DNA from: Chloroflexi bacterium HGW-Chloroflexi-9 | GTDB taxonomy: Bacteria; Chloroflexota; Dehalococcoidia; UBA2979 | NCBI GenBank assembly: GCA_002840675.1 | Contig: PHBR01000033.1 | Location: 1-32,763 of the forward strand | Direction of reading: 5' to 3' | DNA length: 32,763 nt | Shown here: piece by piece, positions 1 through 7,759 of the stretch | How the letters are laid out: each line of letters opens with the position of its first letter | Numbering within the stretch: position 1 is the stretch's first letter | Program-made: the position numbers and the translations under genes | The notes under the pieces: model-generated | Database searches by the model: none | The model's input: only the letters and a program-made list of their open reading frames with translations | Told to the model about the DNA's origin: nothing

Positions 1-1
1 C

Positions 2-214
2 GGGCTGGACACCACCCGGCGGGCCGGCAGGCGGGGCATCCCCGCCCAGCGCGTCGCGGAAGTCGTGGAGCACGCCCTCACGGCGCCCTCGCCGCGCGCG
101 CGGTACGTCGTCGGGCGCGATGCCCGGGCGCAGGCAGCCGCGAAGCGCCTCTTGCCGGATGCCTGGGTGGACCGGCTCACCCGCCGGGCCATGCGCCTAC
201 CACGCACACCCTGA
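2..214 (+). CDS. SDR-family oxidoreductase, C-terminal end (partial)
   Basis: The frame is open from the window edge and ends at TGA 212-214, giving the last 70 residues of a protein. The tail resembles the C-terminus of short-chain dehydrogenases of the retinol-dehydrogenase-like group: a segment with VAEVVEHALTAP, then RARYVVGRDA, then a basic helix ending near LPDAWVDRLTRRAMR. In that group the region closes the substrate pocket behind the Rossmann fold. The cofactor and catalytic motifs lie outside the window, so substrate cannot be judged. The downstream sortase starts 73 nt later on the same strand. Confidence 0.6.
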   Translation, partial: GLDTTRRAGRRGIPAQRVAEVVEHALTAPSPRARYVVGRDARAQAAAKRLLPDAWVDRLTRRAMRLPRTP

Positions 215-287
215 TCACATTCGCTTCACACCGTCTAACGCGGAGCCGCTTTACGATCAGCGTGGCGGTGAAGAGGTAGGACAGCGC

Positions 288-1019
288 GTGTTCGATTCGA
301 CCGACTCCCGTCGCGTCCCGCTCATGGTGTTCTCGCTCATCGGTGCCGTCGCGCTCGCGGCGGTCGTGGTGATCGTGATCCTCGGCGGGGGCGGCGACCT
401 GGGCTTCCGAGGCAACAACAACGACACGGTCGCCGGGCAGACTGCCAGCGGCCTGGTTCCGGACGCCACGGAGGTCATCCCCCAGGACAGCGTCGCGGAC
501 TTCACGCGCGACTACGGTGAGCCCCCGGGCACCGACTACGCACGTCTCCGCATCCCTGTCCTGGGCGTGGATGCCCCGGTAGGCCTGTGGACGGTGGACG
601 GCTCGATCATGCCGGAGCCGTACGGCCCGGTGGACGTGGCGCTGTACGACCTCGCCACGTGGCCCGGCCTCGGCGGTATGCCCGGCCAGGGCTCGAACGC
701 CATCTTCGGCGCGCACGTGGACATGAACCGGGACATCGCCTACGCCGGCACGCACTACCGCGGCCCCGCCGTCTTCTGGGCGATCGACCAGCTCGGCGCC
801 GGCGACATCGTGGAGGTCGACTTCGCGGGCGAGACCCTGCGCTACGGCGTCGTGTGGACCGAGGAAGTCGAGGCGAGCGACGCGACCGACTGGCGCCAGT
901 ACTGGACCAGCAGCGTCCCCGTGGACTCGATCACGCTCTTCACCTGCGGCGGCGAGTTCGACTTCGAGTCCCACGCCTACAGCCACCGCGTGGTCGTCCG
1001 CGCCGAGCGCCTGCCCTAG
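288..1019 (+). CDS. Class E/F-like sortase, membrane anchored
   Basis: A 243-aa cysteine transpeptidase of the sortase superfamily, which cleaves a C-terminal sorting signal and joins the protein to a cell-surface acceptor. A single hydrophobic segment (about residues 11-32) anchors it, followed by a low-complexity Gly/Asn linker and the beta-barrel domain from about residue 80. The catalytic triad is visible: His143 in GAHVDMN, Cys220 in LFTCGG and Arg234 in SHRVVV. I chose GTG 288 because GAGGTAGG lies just upstream and the start leads straight into the anchor; an ATG at 120 would overlap the preceding gene. No LPxTG-like substrate or pilin gene is next to it, so its target is unknown. Confidence 0.85.
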   Translation: MFDSTDSRRVPLMVFSLIGAVALAAVVVIVILGGGGDLGFRGNNNDTVAGQTASGLVPDATEVIPQDSVADFTRDYGEPPGTDYARLRIPVLGVDAPVGLWTVDGSIMPEPYGPVDVALYDLATWPGLGGMPGQGSNAIFGAHVDMNRDIAYAGTHYRGPAVFWAIDQLGAGDIVEVDFAGETLRYGVVWTEEVEASDATDWRQYWTSSVPVDSITLFTCGGEFDFESHAYSHRVVVRAERLP

Positions 1020-1029
1020 ACCGAGCCCC

Positions 1030-1060
1030 CTCCGGCATCGGGCTTCTCCCGATACCGGAG
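1030..1060 (+). terminator. Hairpin after the sortase gene, terminator-like
   Basis: Bases 1030-1035 (CTCCGG) pair with 1055-1060, and 1037-1042 (ATCGGG) pair with 1048-1053, with one mismatch between the helices and a 5-nt loop CTTCT. It lies 10 nt after the sortase stop and 28 nt before the next start. There is no T-tract after the stem, so it could instead be a read-through or stabilising hairpin. Confidence 0.45.
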
Positions 1061-1087
1061 CGCGCCCGAGCCTGCCACGATCCCTGC

Positions 1088-2092
1088 ATGGAGATCGTGC
1101 ACTCGGCCGCCTCGCAGCGGCGCAACCCCGTCCCCCTCCCGGTCGCGCTCGACGAGGTGATCTCGTGGGGTTGCTCCGGCAAGGGCTGGAACTGCTGCAC
1201 GGACAAGGCAATCCCGGTGAAGCCGTACGACATGGTGCGGCTCCGCCACTCCCTCTCGAAGTCCTCGCAGACCCTCATCAACGAGCGTCTCGTCCATTTC
1301 GACTGGGATGACAGCGGCGTCCTGACGGGCTGGCTCGCCCAGCAGCCGTACGAGGGCAACCGCGTCGCCTGCGCGTTCTACGAAGAGATCACGAACCGGG
1401 ACGCCCACGCGATGCGCGAGACCGACCCGGAGCGGTTCGCGGCTATGCCCGCTTCTATCCAGCACGCCGCCGATGGCCCGCAGGGCGGGACGTGGCGCGT
1501 GGCCGGGCTCTGCGGCGTCCACCTCGGACGGCCGGCAGCGTGCCGGGGTTATCCGTTCCAGCGTGACCCGCTGTGGTCGGAGCATCCGGAGCAGACCGTG
1601 GGCCAGGTGTTCAACTGCGGCTCGTGCGCCCTCGCAGAGCGCACGACCGTGCGCGAGGTGATGCTGGACAACAGCCTGACTCCGTTCTGGCAGGCGGACG
1701 ACGCCTACCGTGCCTTTGCGCGCTACCTGCACGCGCTCGGCTTCGCCAACATCAAGGACGCGCGCTACCGCCTGATCCCCATGGACCCGGCCGCGCGCTC
1801 CAACCTCTGGCTGTCGCTCTTCGTCCCGGACGCCAACGCGCGCGTCCACGAGACCTACCCCGACCAGTGGACGACCCCGCTCGACATCGAGGGTGACCGG
1901 GAGGTCTTCCGGCTCGTCCTGGAGGACGTTCTCGCCCGCGTCGACGCGCTCGTCGCCGCCTCCGGGCTCAGCACCGATGCCCTCGGCGGGCCCGAGGCGA
2001 CCCCGCCCCGGCCGGACATCGCGGCGCTGCTCGCACCCGACCGCGCCGTGCTGCCGCCGCCCGCGGTGATCCCGCTGCAGGTCGCCGGCTAG
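1088..2092 (+). CDS. YkgJ-family cysteine cluster protein
   Basis: A 334-aa soluble protein with the YkgJ/UPF0153-type cysteine cluster, a family predicted to chelate zinc or an iron-sulfur cluster; its reaction is not established. The cluster begins at Cys29 (C-SGKGWN-CC, Cys36 and Cys37), continues with GLCGVH and the hallmark GRPAACRGYPF, and ends with NCGSCAL. The C-terminal ~150 residues are not cysteine-rich and finish in a Pro/Ala-rich tail. ATG 1088 is preferred because upstream in-frame sequence overlaps the sortase gene in another frame; the ribosome-binding site is weak. It is convergent with the VOC gene, 15 nt away. Confidence 0.7.
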   Translation: MEIVHSAASQRRNPVPLPVALDEVISWGCSGKGWNCCTDKAIPVKPYDMVRLRHSLSKSSQTLINERLVHFDWDDSGVLTGWLAQQPYEGNRVACAFYEEITNRDAHAMRETDPERFAAMPASIQHAADGPQGGTWRVAGLCGVHLGRPAACRGYPFQRDPLWSEHPEQTVGQVFNCGSCALAERTTVREVMLDNSLTPFWQADDAYRAFARYLHALGFANIKDARYRLIPMDPAARSNLWLSLFVPDANARVHETYPDQWTTPLDIEGDREVFRLVLEDVLARVDALVAASGLSTDALGGPEATPPRPDIAALLAPDRAVLPPPAVIPLQVAG

Positions 2093-2107
2093 GCTTCGGA
2101 CGCGCCG

Positions 2108-2551
2108 CTACTCCGGTAGATCCAGCAGCCCGCGCTCGTCGAACGGGAATCCGGGATTGTGCGCGACCTCCCACGGATAACCGTCCGGGTCGGCGAAGTA
2201 GCCGGTCGTGCCGCCCCAGTCCGCCCTCGAAGCCGCCTTCACCAGCGTGCCACCGGCCACCACCGCCTCGGCGAGCGCCGCCGCGACCGCATCCGCCGAC
2301 TCCACGTTGACCGCGAGCGTGATGCCCCCGAACCCCGCCGGCCGCGGCGCCCGGGGCAGCCCGATGTCGCCCTGGAGGTCTTCGTACGGGAACAGCCCCA
2401 GCGCCGGGCCGGCCGTGCGAAAGAACGCAACGACGCCGGGCACCGACACCGAGGACCGCTGCCACCCCAGCGTCTCGTAGAACGTGACCGAGCGGTCCAG
2501 ATCGGCCACGCCGAGGGTGATGAGGTTGATGCGGGGCGGGATCGTGCTCAT
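2108..2551 (-). CDS. VOC (glyoxalase-fold) family protein
   Basis: A 147-aa protein of the vicinal-oxygen-chelate superfamily. Two beta-alpha-beta-beta-beta units are apparent: residues about 6-60 (INLITLGVADLDRSVTFYE, then a strand with VVAFF) and about 70-140, ending in the typical GYFADPDGYPWEVAHNPGF. The closing Glu of PWEVA is the usual metal-ligand position, but the first ligand position carries Thr in LITLGV rather than His, as in a subset of uncharacterised members. The substrate is therefore unknown; antibiotic-resistance or glyoxalase labels would be over-calls. ATG 2551 follows a GAGGATGGG ribosome-binding site. It lies 67 nt downstream of, and on the same strand as, nothing closely coupled. 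Confidence 0.75.
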   Translation of the reverse strand: MSTIPPRINLITLGVADLDRSVTFYETLGWQRSSVSVPGVVAFFRTAGPALGLFPYEDLQGDIGLPRAPRPAGFGGITLAVNVESADAVAAALAEAVVAGGTLVKAASRADWGGTTGYFADPDGYPWEVAHNPGFPFDERGLLDLPE

Positions 2552-2618
2552 GCGCCCATCCTCGGCGAGGACCGATACGCCTCGCAAGAGTGCGATGGCA
2601 CCAATAACGAGAGCGCGG

Positions 2619-3980
2619 TCAGGCCGGAGCGACGATCGAGGGCGGGGGCGCGGTCGATGCCTCGGACTCGGGCCGCTTCGGGTACGGCGTCAGCAGGATC
2701 AGCCCCGCCGCCACCACGTACGTCGCGATGAACACGAGGAACGCGAAGCGGTACGAGCCGCCGAGGTCGTACGCGAGTCCGGCGAAGACGGGCCCGCCCG
2801 CGCTCGAGATGATCGTGAAGGGCTGCGCCAGGCTCCGCACCGCGCCGAGCGTGAGCCGTCCGAAGAACTCCGCCCACACGACTTCCTGCACTGTGACCAC
2901 GCCGCCGATACCCAGCCCGAGGACGAAGATCGAGGCGTACATCATGGCCAGGCCGTTGATCGAAAGGATGAGCGCGATGCCGAGCGCCATCAGCAGGAAC
3001 TCCGCGCTCGCGCAGGTCCGCACCGGGAAGCGCTCCAGCGCCAGCCCCCAGAAGGGCTTCGAGAGCAGCCCGGAAACGCCGATCATCCCGAACCCCGCCG
3101 CCGCCTGGCCACGGGAGAATCCGCTGTCCGTGAGGTACGAGATCAGGTGCAGCAACATCGCGCCGAGACCGGTACTGGCGAGCCCGAAGGTGAGGATCAG
3201 CATCCACAGCGCCGGCGTGCGCGCTGCCTCGCGCCGCGTCCAGCGGATATCGTCCGGGCGGGGGGCGTGCTTCGGCGGCGTCGCCGAGGACGGTGCGGGA
3301 CCACCGTCCGGCTGCAGCCCGAAGTCCTCCGGTCGTCGCCGCATCACCAGCCACGCCGTGGGGATCACCAGCGCCCACACCGCGAGCCCGATGCCGACCC
3401 AAGCGGAGCGCCACCCGACCGCATCGATCAACTGGTCAGAGGCGGTGGGCAGCAGCAGCGCGGCGACCGAGGTCCCCATCATGCCGATGGCGATCGCCCG
3501 GCCTCGACGCCGGACGAACCAGTTGGAGACGGCGACGTTGACGACGAGCCCGCCCATGCCCACCGAGCCGATGGCGACGAGCCCGGCGCGCACCAGGTAG
3601 TACTGCCACAGTTCCTGCACCGCGCCCAGCGCCATGAACCCGAAGCCACCGATGATCGCGCCGCCCACCATCAGCGCCCGCGCGCCGTGGCTGTCCAGCC
3701 GCCGTCCGATCACCACCCCCATGAACCCGGTGGCGACGGTGGTGATGGTCTGGCCGAACGAGATGTCCGTGCGCGACCACCCGAGTTCTTCGGTCATGGG
3801 CTTGAGGAAGACGCCCAGGGTGTACGCCTGCACACCCATCGACATCATCGCCGCGATGAACGCACCCACGACGATGTACCAGCCGTAGTAGAAGTCATGC
3901 CCGAACAGGCGCGCGGGGAGTGGCAGTCGCTGGATCGCGGCCGGAACAGCGGGCGCCTCAGTCTCAGCAGGCCGAGCCAT
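2619..3980 (-). CDS. MFS transporter, OFA/monocarboxylate-like
   Basis: A 453-aa major facilitator with about 12 hydrophobic segments. The N-terminal YGWYIVVGAFIA segment, the WFVRRRGRAIAIG loop after TM4 and the PEDFGLQPDG stretch before the central loop are typical of the OFA/MCT-like branch, which in studied members moves organic acids such as oxalate/formate or monocarboxylates. Substrate here is not predictable. A second member of the same branch is at 20633-21883 and shares the GW, WFVRRR and GW(R)A landmarks. No enzyme gene is tightly linked; the upstream side is a 214-nt spacer before rmuC on the other strand. Confidence 0.82.
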   Translation of the reverse strand: MARPAETEAPAVPAAIQRLPLPARLFGHDFYYGWYIVVGAFIAAMMSMGVQAYTLGVFLKPMTEELGWSRTDISFGQTITTVATGFMGVVIGRRLDSHGARALMVGGAIIGGFGFMALGAVQELWQYYLVRAGLVAIGSVGMGGLVVNVAVSNWFVRRRGRAIAIGMMGTSVAALLLPTASDQLIDAVGWRSAWVGIGLAVWALVIPTAWLVMRRRPEDFGLQPDGGPAPSSATPPKHAPRPDDIRWTRREAARTPALWMLILTFGLASTGLGAMLLHLISYLTDSGFSRGQAAAGFGMIGVSGLLSKPFWGLALERFPVRTCASAEFLLMALGIALILSINGLAMMYASIFVLGLGIGGVVTVQEVVWAEFFGRLTLGAVRSLAQPFTIISSAGGPVFAGLAYDLGGSYRFAFLVFIATYVVAAGLILLTPYPKRPESEASTAPPPSIVAPA

Positions 3981-4097
3981 CGCTCACCTCGGGCGGGAGC
4001 CTACCACGCCCGATGACGGATGTGATGCGAGGGCTGGCTGCGCTTGATTCGAGTCCCCCTGATCTGTTGATGGCTGAGCAGTGAGCTCCGTGACGGG

Positions 4098-4117
4098 CCG
4101 CCGCTCTTCGGCGGTTT
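4098..4117 (+). terminator. Short GC hairpin followed by TTT
   Basis: CCGCCG (4098-4103) pairs with CGGCGG (4109-4114) around a CTCTT loop, followed by TTTG. It lies in the 214-nt spacer between the divergent MFS and rmuC genes and has no plus-strand gene directly upstream. It may be a relic carried with the rmuC segment or a leader hairpin of rmuC. Confidence 0.3.
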
Positions 4118-4194
4118 GAAAGCGTGCTTAGAAGGGTTCAGGATGTGGCCGCCGGCGCAACCGATGTCGGATGGACACAAGACAGGCGGGCGGC

Positions 4195-5307
4195 ATGGAA
4201 CTACTGGCAGGGGCCCTCCTTGGGCTCGTGATTGGCATTGGGGTCTATCTGCTTCTCAGCCGCCAGAGCCGGTCCGAGGAAGATGCTGTCTCGGCGCTCG
4301 TCTCGGGTGTGAACGGCGAAGAGCGGCTACGAACCCTCGAACAGAGCATCGGCAACAGTCTGAGGGCGGTTCAGGAGGCGTCCGAGCGTGCTACCGACAC
4401 GGTGCGCACGATCGACACCGCACAGGGGGCGGCGCTCGCGGAGTTGCGCACGATCTTACAGGCCCAACAGCTCTCTGTTTCGCGGCTGCAGGAGACGACC
4501 GGGAAACTGACTGACACGCTCTCGAATAGCCAGTCGCGAGGGCAATGGGGCGAACGAATAGCCGCCGATATCCTCCGGGCAGCGGGCTTAGTGGAGGGCA
4601 TCAATTACCGCCGTAACCAACAGATCGAAGGCGGCGCCACCCGCCCCGACTACACCTTCACGCTCCCCCAGGGCCGCCTGTTGAACATGGATGTGAAGTT
4701 TCCCATCGCCTCCTACATCCGTCATCGCGAGGCTGCCACCGACGGCGAACGCCAAGCGACCGAGCGTCAGTTCCTAACCGATGTTCGGACTGCCATCGGT
4801 TCCGTGAAGAATCGAAACTACGTCGACCCGGCGGGCGGCACACTTAGTTTCGTGTTGGTCTTCATACCCAACGAGCAGATCTTCTCCTTTGTGAGTGAAC
4901 GAGATCCAGGATTGCTGGAGGAGACGCTGACCAGCGGCGTTGTTCTGTGTTCACCGACGATGCTCTTCGCCCTTCTTTCTGTCGTGCGTCAAGCCAGCGA
5001 CATGTTCTCGCTCGCTCGCCGAACCGACGAAATTCTAGGAACCCTGGGACTGTTCACTGCCCAGTGGAACAAGTACCAGGAGGCTGTTCAGCTCGTCGGA
5101 CGACGACTCACCTCTACCCAGAAGGCGTTCGACGACCTCGCCGGAACGAGAACTCGGCAGCTCGAAAGGCAACTCGAACCGATCGAGCGCTTGCGGCAGG
5201 AACACAACATCGACCTGCCAGAGTTGGCCGAACCAGACCTGCCATCGACTGCCGATGACGAAGAAACGGAGGCAGCCGAACAGCACGATGCCGCGGCCGC
5301 CCTATGA
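4195..5307 (+). CDS. rmuC: RmuC-family DNA recombination protein
   Basis: A 370-aa RmuC protein, a family linked to limiting DNA inversion and rearrangement and built on a PD-(D/E)XK nuclease-like core. An N-terminal membrane segment (residues about 3-20) is followed by a coiled coil (about 40-110) and the core: GQWGERIAADILRAAGL, then the RPDYTFTLP strand and MDVKFP, which supply the Asp and Asp-x-Lys of the nuclease fold. ATG 4195 places the membrane segment at the N-terminus; ATG 4171 is an in-frame alternative. Base composition is clearly lower in G+C than the neighbours and uses TTA, ATA and CTA codons that are scarce elsewhere. With the cut gene immediately downstream this suggests the segment was acquired by transfer. 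Confidence 0.85.
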   Translation: MELLAGALLGLVIGIGVYLLLSRQSRSEEDAVSALVSGVNGEERLRTLEQSIGNSLRAVQEASERATDTVRTIDTAQGAALAELRTILQAQQLSVSRLQETTGKLTDTLSNSQSRGQWGERIAADILRAAGLVEGINYRRNQQIEGGATRPDYTFTLPQGRLLNMDVKFPIASYIRHREAATDGERQATERQFLTDVRTAIGSVKNRNYVDPAGGTLSFVLVFIPNEQIFSFVSERDPGLLEETLTSGVVLCSPTMLFALLSVVRQASDMFSLARRTDEILGTLGLFTAQWNKYQEAVQLVGRRLTSTQKAFDDLAGTRTRQLERQLEPIERLRQEHNIDLPELAEPDLPSTADDEETEAAEQHDAAAAL

Positions 5308-5317
5308 GGTTGGTTGC

Positions 5318-5395
5318 CGGGCCGAATGGCAGCCGCAGGTAGAGGTTCAACGCCAGCACGAGTTCGTCACGAGTCCACGAGGTACGCGTCGCCAT
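5318..5395 (-). pseudogene. Remnant N-terminus of an HNH-endonuclease-type gene
   Basis: Reading the minus strand from ATG 5395 gives MATRTSWTRDELVLALNLY followed by LRLPFG. This matches the start of a widespread HNH-endonuclease family whose members open with W-T-R-(E/D)-E-L-(I/V)-L-A-L-(N/D)-L-Y and then L-P-F-G. After LPFG the resemblance stops, where homologues continue with the IHSRNPEI-type segment; the frame then runs into shadow sequence of rmuC. I infer a gene decapitated where the rmuC segment joined. The exact breakpoint is not determined, and the assignment rests on a short match. Confidence 0.5.
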
Positions 5396-5449
5396 GCGCG
5401 CCAGGGTAACGCGATCCCGCTCCTGCCCGTGGCTGGCGCTGCCTGATGC

Positions 5450-6889
5450 CTACACCGCCACCTGCCTCAGCGCCGGGCTCGCCTCCAGCGGGGCGCCGGT
5501 GAGGCTGGCGATCTCCTCCGCGGTATAGCCGGGGGCGTGCTCTTCGAGGATGAAGCGGCCGTCGCGGACGGCGATCACGGCGATGTCGGTGACGATGAGC
5601 GTCACGCCTCGGGCAGCGGTCACCGGCAGCGTGCAACGCTCGAGCAGGCGCGGGCCGCCCTCGCGGGTGGTGTGCTCCATCGCGAGCCAGATCTGCTTCG
5701 CGCTCGCGACGAGGTCCATCGCGCCGCCGATGCCCCCGAGCTGGTCGAAGGGCGCGTTGCTGAGACGCCAGTTGGCGAAGGAGCCGTCGCGCGCCGCCTC
5801 GTACGCGCCGAGGACGGTGACGTCGAGGCGGCCCGAGCGCACGAGCGAGAACGAGTCGGCGTGGTGCACGAACGACGCGCCCGGCACCAGGGTCACCTGC
5901 TGGCCGCCGGCGTTGACGATGTCATGGTCGCCTTCGCCCGCCTCGGCGAGACGGCTGTAGCCGATCACGCCGTTCTCGGAGGTGAACGTCACATCGTCCT
6001 CCGCCTTGACGTGGTTTGAGGCGAGCGTCGGGATGCCGATGCCCAGGTTCACGAGCCAGCCCGACTCCAGCCGGCGACCGATCGTCGCGGCCATCTCCTC
6101 GCGCGTCAGGCGTCGCTTGCCCTCGGTGGGCGCGGCGGCGGCGTGGGCGGGCGCCGCGGCGGCCGGCTGCGCGCGTTCGATGCGGAGCATGCCGTGCGGC
6201 TGGATCGGCACGATGCGCTCGATGTAGATGCCGGGCGTGTGGATCTCGTCGGGTGAAAGCGTGCCGGCCGGCACGATCGGCTCTTCGACCTCGACGATCA
6301 CGTGGCGCGCGGCCATGGAGGCGATCGGGTTGTAGTTGCGGCCGGCGTGGCGGAAGACCAGGTTGCCGGCGGTGTCCGCCTTCCATGCGCGGATAAAGGC
6401 GTAGTCAGCGAAGATCGCGCGCTCCAGCACGTAGGTCTTGCCGTTGAACTCGCGGTGCTCCTTGCCCTCGGACAGCAGCGTGTCAACGCCGGCCGGGGTG
6501 TAGAAGGCCGGGACGCCGGTGCCGCCCGCGCGGATGCGCTCGGCGAGCGTGCCCTGCGGCACCAGTTCCGCCTCCAGCCGTCCGTCCTTCACCATCTGCT
6601 CCGGGATCGAGAGCCGCGAGGGGTGCGTGGCCGCGGTGAAGGAGGAGATCACCTTCTTCACGCGCCCTTCCTCCACGAGGTCGCCGACGCCCTTCGCTCG
6701 CCCGTCTGCCGAGGAGCCACCGACACCGTTGGCGACGACGGTCATGCCCTTCGCGCCCTGGTGGTAGAGGGCGGTCAGGAGGTTCCACGGCATCCCAGTG
6801 CCGCCAAAGCCCGGAACGATCAGCGTGATCCCGTCCGGGATGTCCGCCACCGCTTCCGCCATCTTCTCGAAGACCCTCGGACGCGCCAT
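5450..6889 (-). CDS. Fused 3-oxoacid-type CoA-transferase (A and B subunits in one chain)
   Basis: A 479-aa class I CoA-transferase of the SCOT/AtoDA type, which moves CoA between an acyl-CoA and a carboxylic acid through a glutamyl-CoA intermediate. Residues about 1-235 are the A (alpha) domain (VPGFGGTGMPWNLL, FTAATHPSRLS, ERAIFADYAFIRAW). An Ala/Pro-rich linker of about 25 residues follows. Residues about 266-479 are the B (beta) domain, with GIGIPT and the catalytic SENG motif at Glu305. The single-chain order matches mitochondrial SCOT; many bacteria encode two subunits. ATG 6889 starts at MARPRVFEKM; the in-frame extension to 6985 is not family-like. It stands alone, so acetoacetate, 3-oxoadipate or another acid remain possible substrates. 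Confidence 0.88.
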   Translation of the reverse strand: MARPRVFEKMAEAVADIPDGITLIVPGFGGTGMPWNLLTALYHQGAKGMTVVANGVGGSSADGRAKGVGDLVEEGRVKKVISSFTAATHPSRLSIPEQMVKDGRLEAELVPQGTLAERIRAGGTGVPAFYTPAGVDTLLSEGKEHREFNGKTYVLERAIFADYAFIRAWKADTAGNLVFRHAGRNYNPIASMAARHVIVEVEEPIVPAGTLSPDEIHTPGIYIERIVPIQPHGMLRIERAQPAAAAPAHAAAAPTEGKRRLTREEMAATIGRRLESGWLVNLGIGIPTLASNHVKAEDDVTFTSENGVIGYSRLAEAGEGDHDIVNAGGQQVTLVPGASFVHHADSFSLVRSGRLDVTVLGAYEAARDGSFANWRLSNAPFDQLGGIGGAMDLVASAKQIWLAMEHTTREGGPRLLERCTLPVTAARGVTLIVTDIAVIAVRDGRFILEEHAPGYTAEEIASLTGAPLEASPALRQVAV

Positions 6890-7031
6890 CTTGCATCCGC
6901 CCTTCCGAGGGGGCGCACCGCCCCGCTCCGCGGCGGGAAGGTATCCCGCGGACGGGCATGCTGACAATGACGAGCGTGATAACAACTATGGGCGCTCGCT
7001 ATCCTGCCCGGACGCCGGAGAGGGGAATGCC

Positions 7032-7103
7032 ATGCGACGCATCAGCGCGAACGTGTACGCGGAAAACCTGCACCGGCAGATGCTGGCGCGCCAGAGCCGG
7101 TAG
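7032..7103 (+). CDS. Candidate 23-aa basic small protein or leader peptide
   Basis: ATG 7032 is preceded at good spacing by GGAGAGGGGA (7016-7025), one of the better ribosome-binding sites in the window. The 23-residue product MRRISANVYAENLHRQMLAR-QSR is basic, with no membrane segment or cysteine. It ends at TAG 7101-7103, 18 nt before the hairpin that precedes the UPF0316 gene. The strong site and the position suggest either a small protein or a translated leader. No homologue is recognised, and the ORF may be chance. Confidence 0.3.
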   Translation: MRRISANVYAENLHRQMLARQSR

Positions 7104-7121
7104 CGCCGTGCTGCTCTGATA

Positions 7122-7184
7122 GGGTGGATGGGGCCCGCGGATGGGCCTCGGGGCGCGGACGTGCGCGGCCCCATCCCCACCACC
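7122..7184 (+). promoter_or_regulatory. Leader hairpin with two competing 5' arms before the UPF0316 gene
   Basis: The arm at 7164-7177 (CGCG then GCCCCATCC) pairs with 7127-7139 (GGATGGGGC-C-CGCG, one-base bulge), and GGTGG upstream can extend the stem to CCACC. The loop contains a second near-copy of the 5' arm, GGATGGGCC at 7139-7147, which can pair with the same 3' arm. The stem ends right before the ribosome-binding site GAGGAG (7185-7190). Two mutually exclusive helices next to a start site is a regulatory-leader layout, but it matches no riboswitch I recognise. Confidence 0.4.
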
Positions 7185-7198
7185 CGAGGAGCGTCATC

Positions 7199-7759
7199 GT
7201 GCCAGACCTGCTGATTCCCGCCCTCGTGTTCGTCGGCGGCGTGGCTGATGTCGCACTGGGCACCATCCGCATGCTCATGGTCACGAGCGGGCTGCGCTGG
7301 CAGGCGGCTGTCATGGCGATGGCGCAGATCGCCGTCTTCGTGCTCGCGATCGGTGCGGTCGTCACCAACCTCGACAACCCGTTCGCGATCCTCGGCTACA
7401 CGCTGGGCTGGGGCGCTGGCACCTTCCTCGGGATGTGGGTAGAGGAGCGCGTGGCGCTGGGCTTCCGCCTGATCCAGGTGATCAATGGCGACAACGCGAT
7501 CTCCGTCTCCACGGAACTGCGCGCCCGCGGCCTGCGCGTGACGCGCATGGATGGACACGGCATGCGCGGCACCGTGGAGGTCGCCATCACGGTGATCCCG
7601 AGGCGGTCACTGGACTCGGTACGCGCGCAGATCATGGAGATCGCGCCGCGCGCCTTCATCACCGTCGAGCGCGCGGAGCGCCCCACAGGTGGCTCATTCA
7701 CCGAGGAGATCCGGGCACGCCGCATGCCGTGGATCAGGGACCGCGCCGGCTCGATCTAG
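7199..7759 (+). CDS. UPF0316 family membrane protein (DUF5698 + DUF2179)
   Basis: A 186-aa protein of the UPF0316 family. Three membrane segments (about residues 4-24, 34-56 and 60-82) carry the family landmarks VGGVADVALGTIRMLMV and GYTLGWGAGTFLGMWVEER. The C-terminal ~90 residues form a DUF2179-like soluble domain with the strand pattern GLRVTRMDGHG and VAITVIPRR. The family's function is not established. GTG 7199 is supported by GAGGAG eight bases upstream; the earlier in-frame ATG at 7124 lies inside the leader hairpin. The TAG stop shares the palindrome CTAG with the convergent MoaD-like gene. Confidence 0.85.
   Translation: MPDLLIPALVFVGGVADVALGTIRMLMVTSGLRWQAAVMAMAQIAVFVLAIGAVVTNLDNPFAILGYTLGWGAGTFLGMWVEERVALGFRLIQVINGDNAISVSTELRARGLRVTRMDGHGMRGTVEVAITVIPRRSLDSVRAQIMEIAPRAFITVERAERPTGGSFTEEIRARRMPWIRDRAGSI

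Larger units (their letters stand above)
6890..7198. other. 309-nt divergent intergenic region
   Basis: This spacer lies between the CoA-transferase and UPF0316 genes. It contains a perfect 6-bp inverted repeat CGAGCG (6971-6976)/CGCTCG (6993-6998) separated by 16 AT-richer bases, which could be a divergent operator or a hairpin. It also contains a 23-codon ORF (7032-7103) and a long hairpin (7122-7184), both listed separately. No tRNA or known riboswitch was recognised. Confidence 0.5.

Noticed and set aside
4050-4066. TTCGAGTCCCCC resembling a tRNA T-loop and 3' arm, possible attachment site
   Set aside because: The 5' side of the stem is not complementary and no acceptor stem follows; no integrase or second copy is present.
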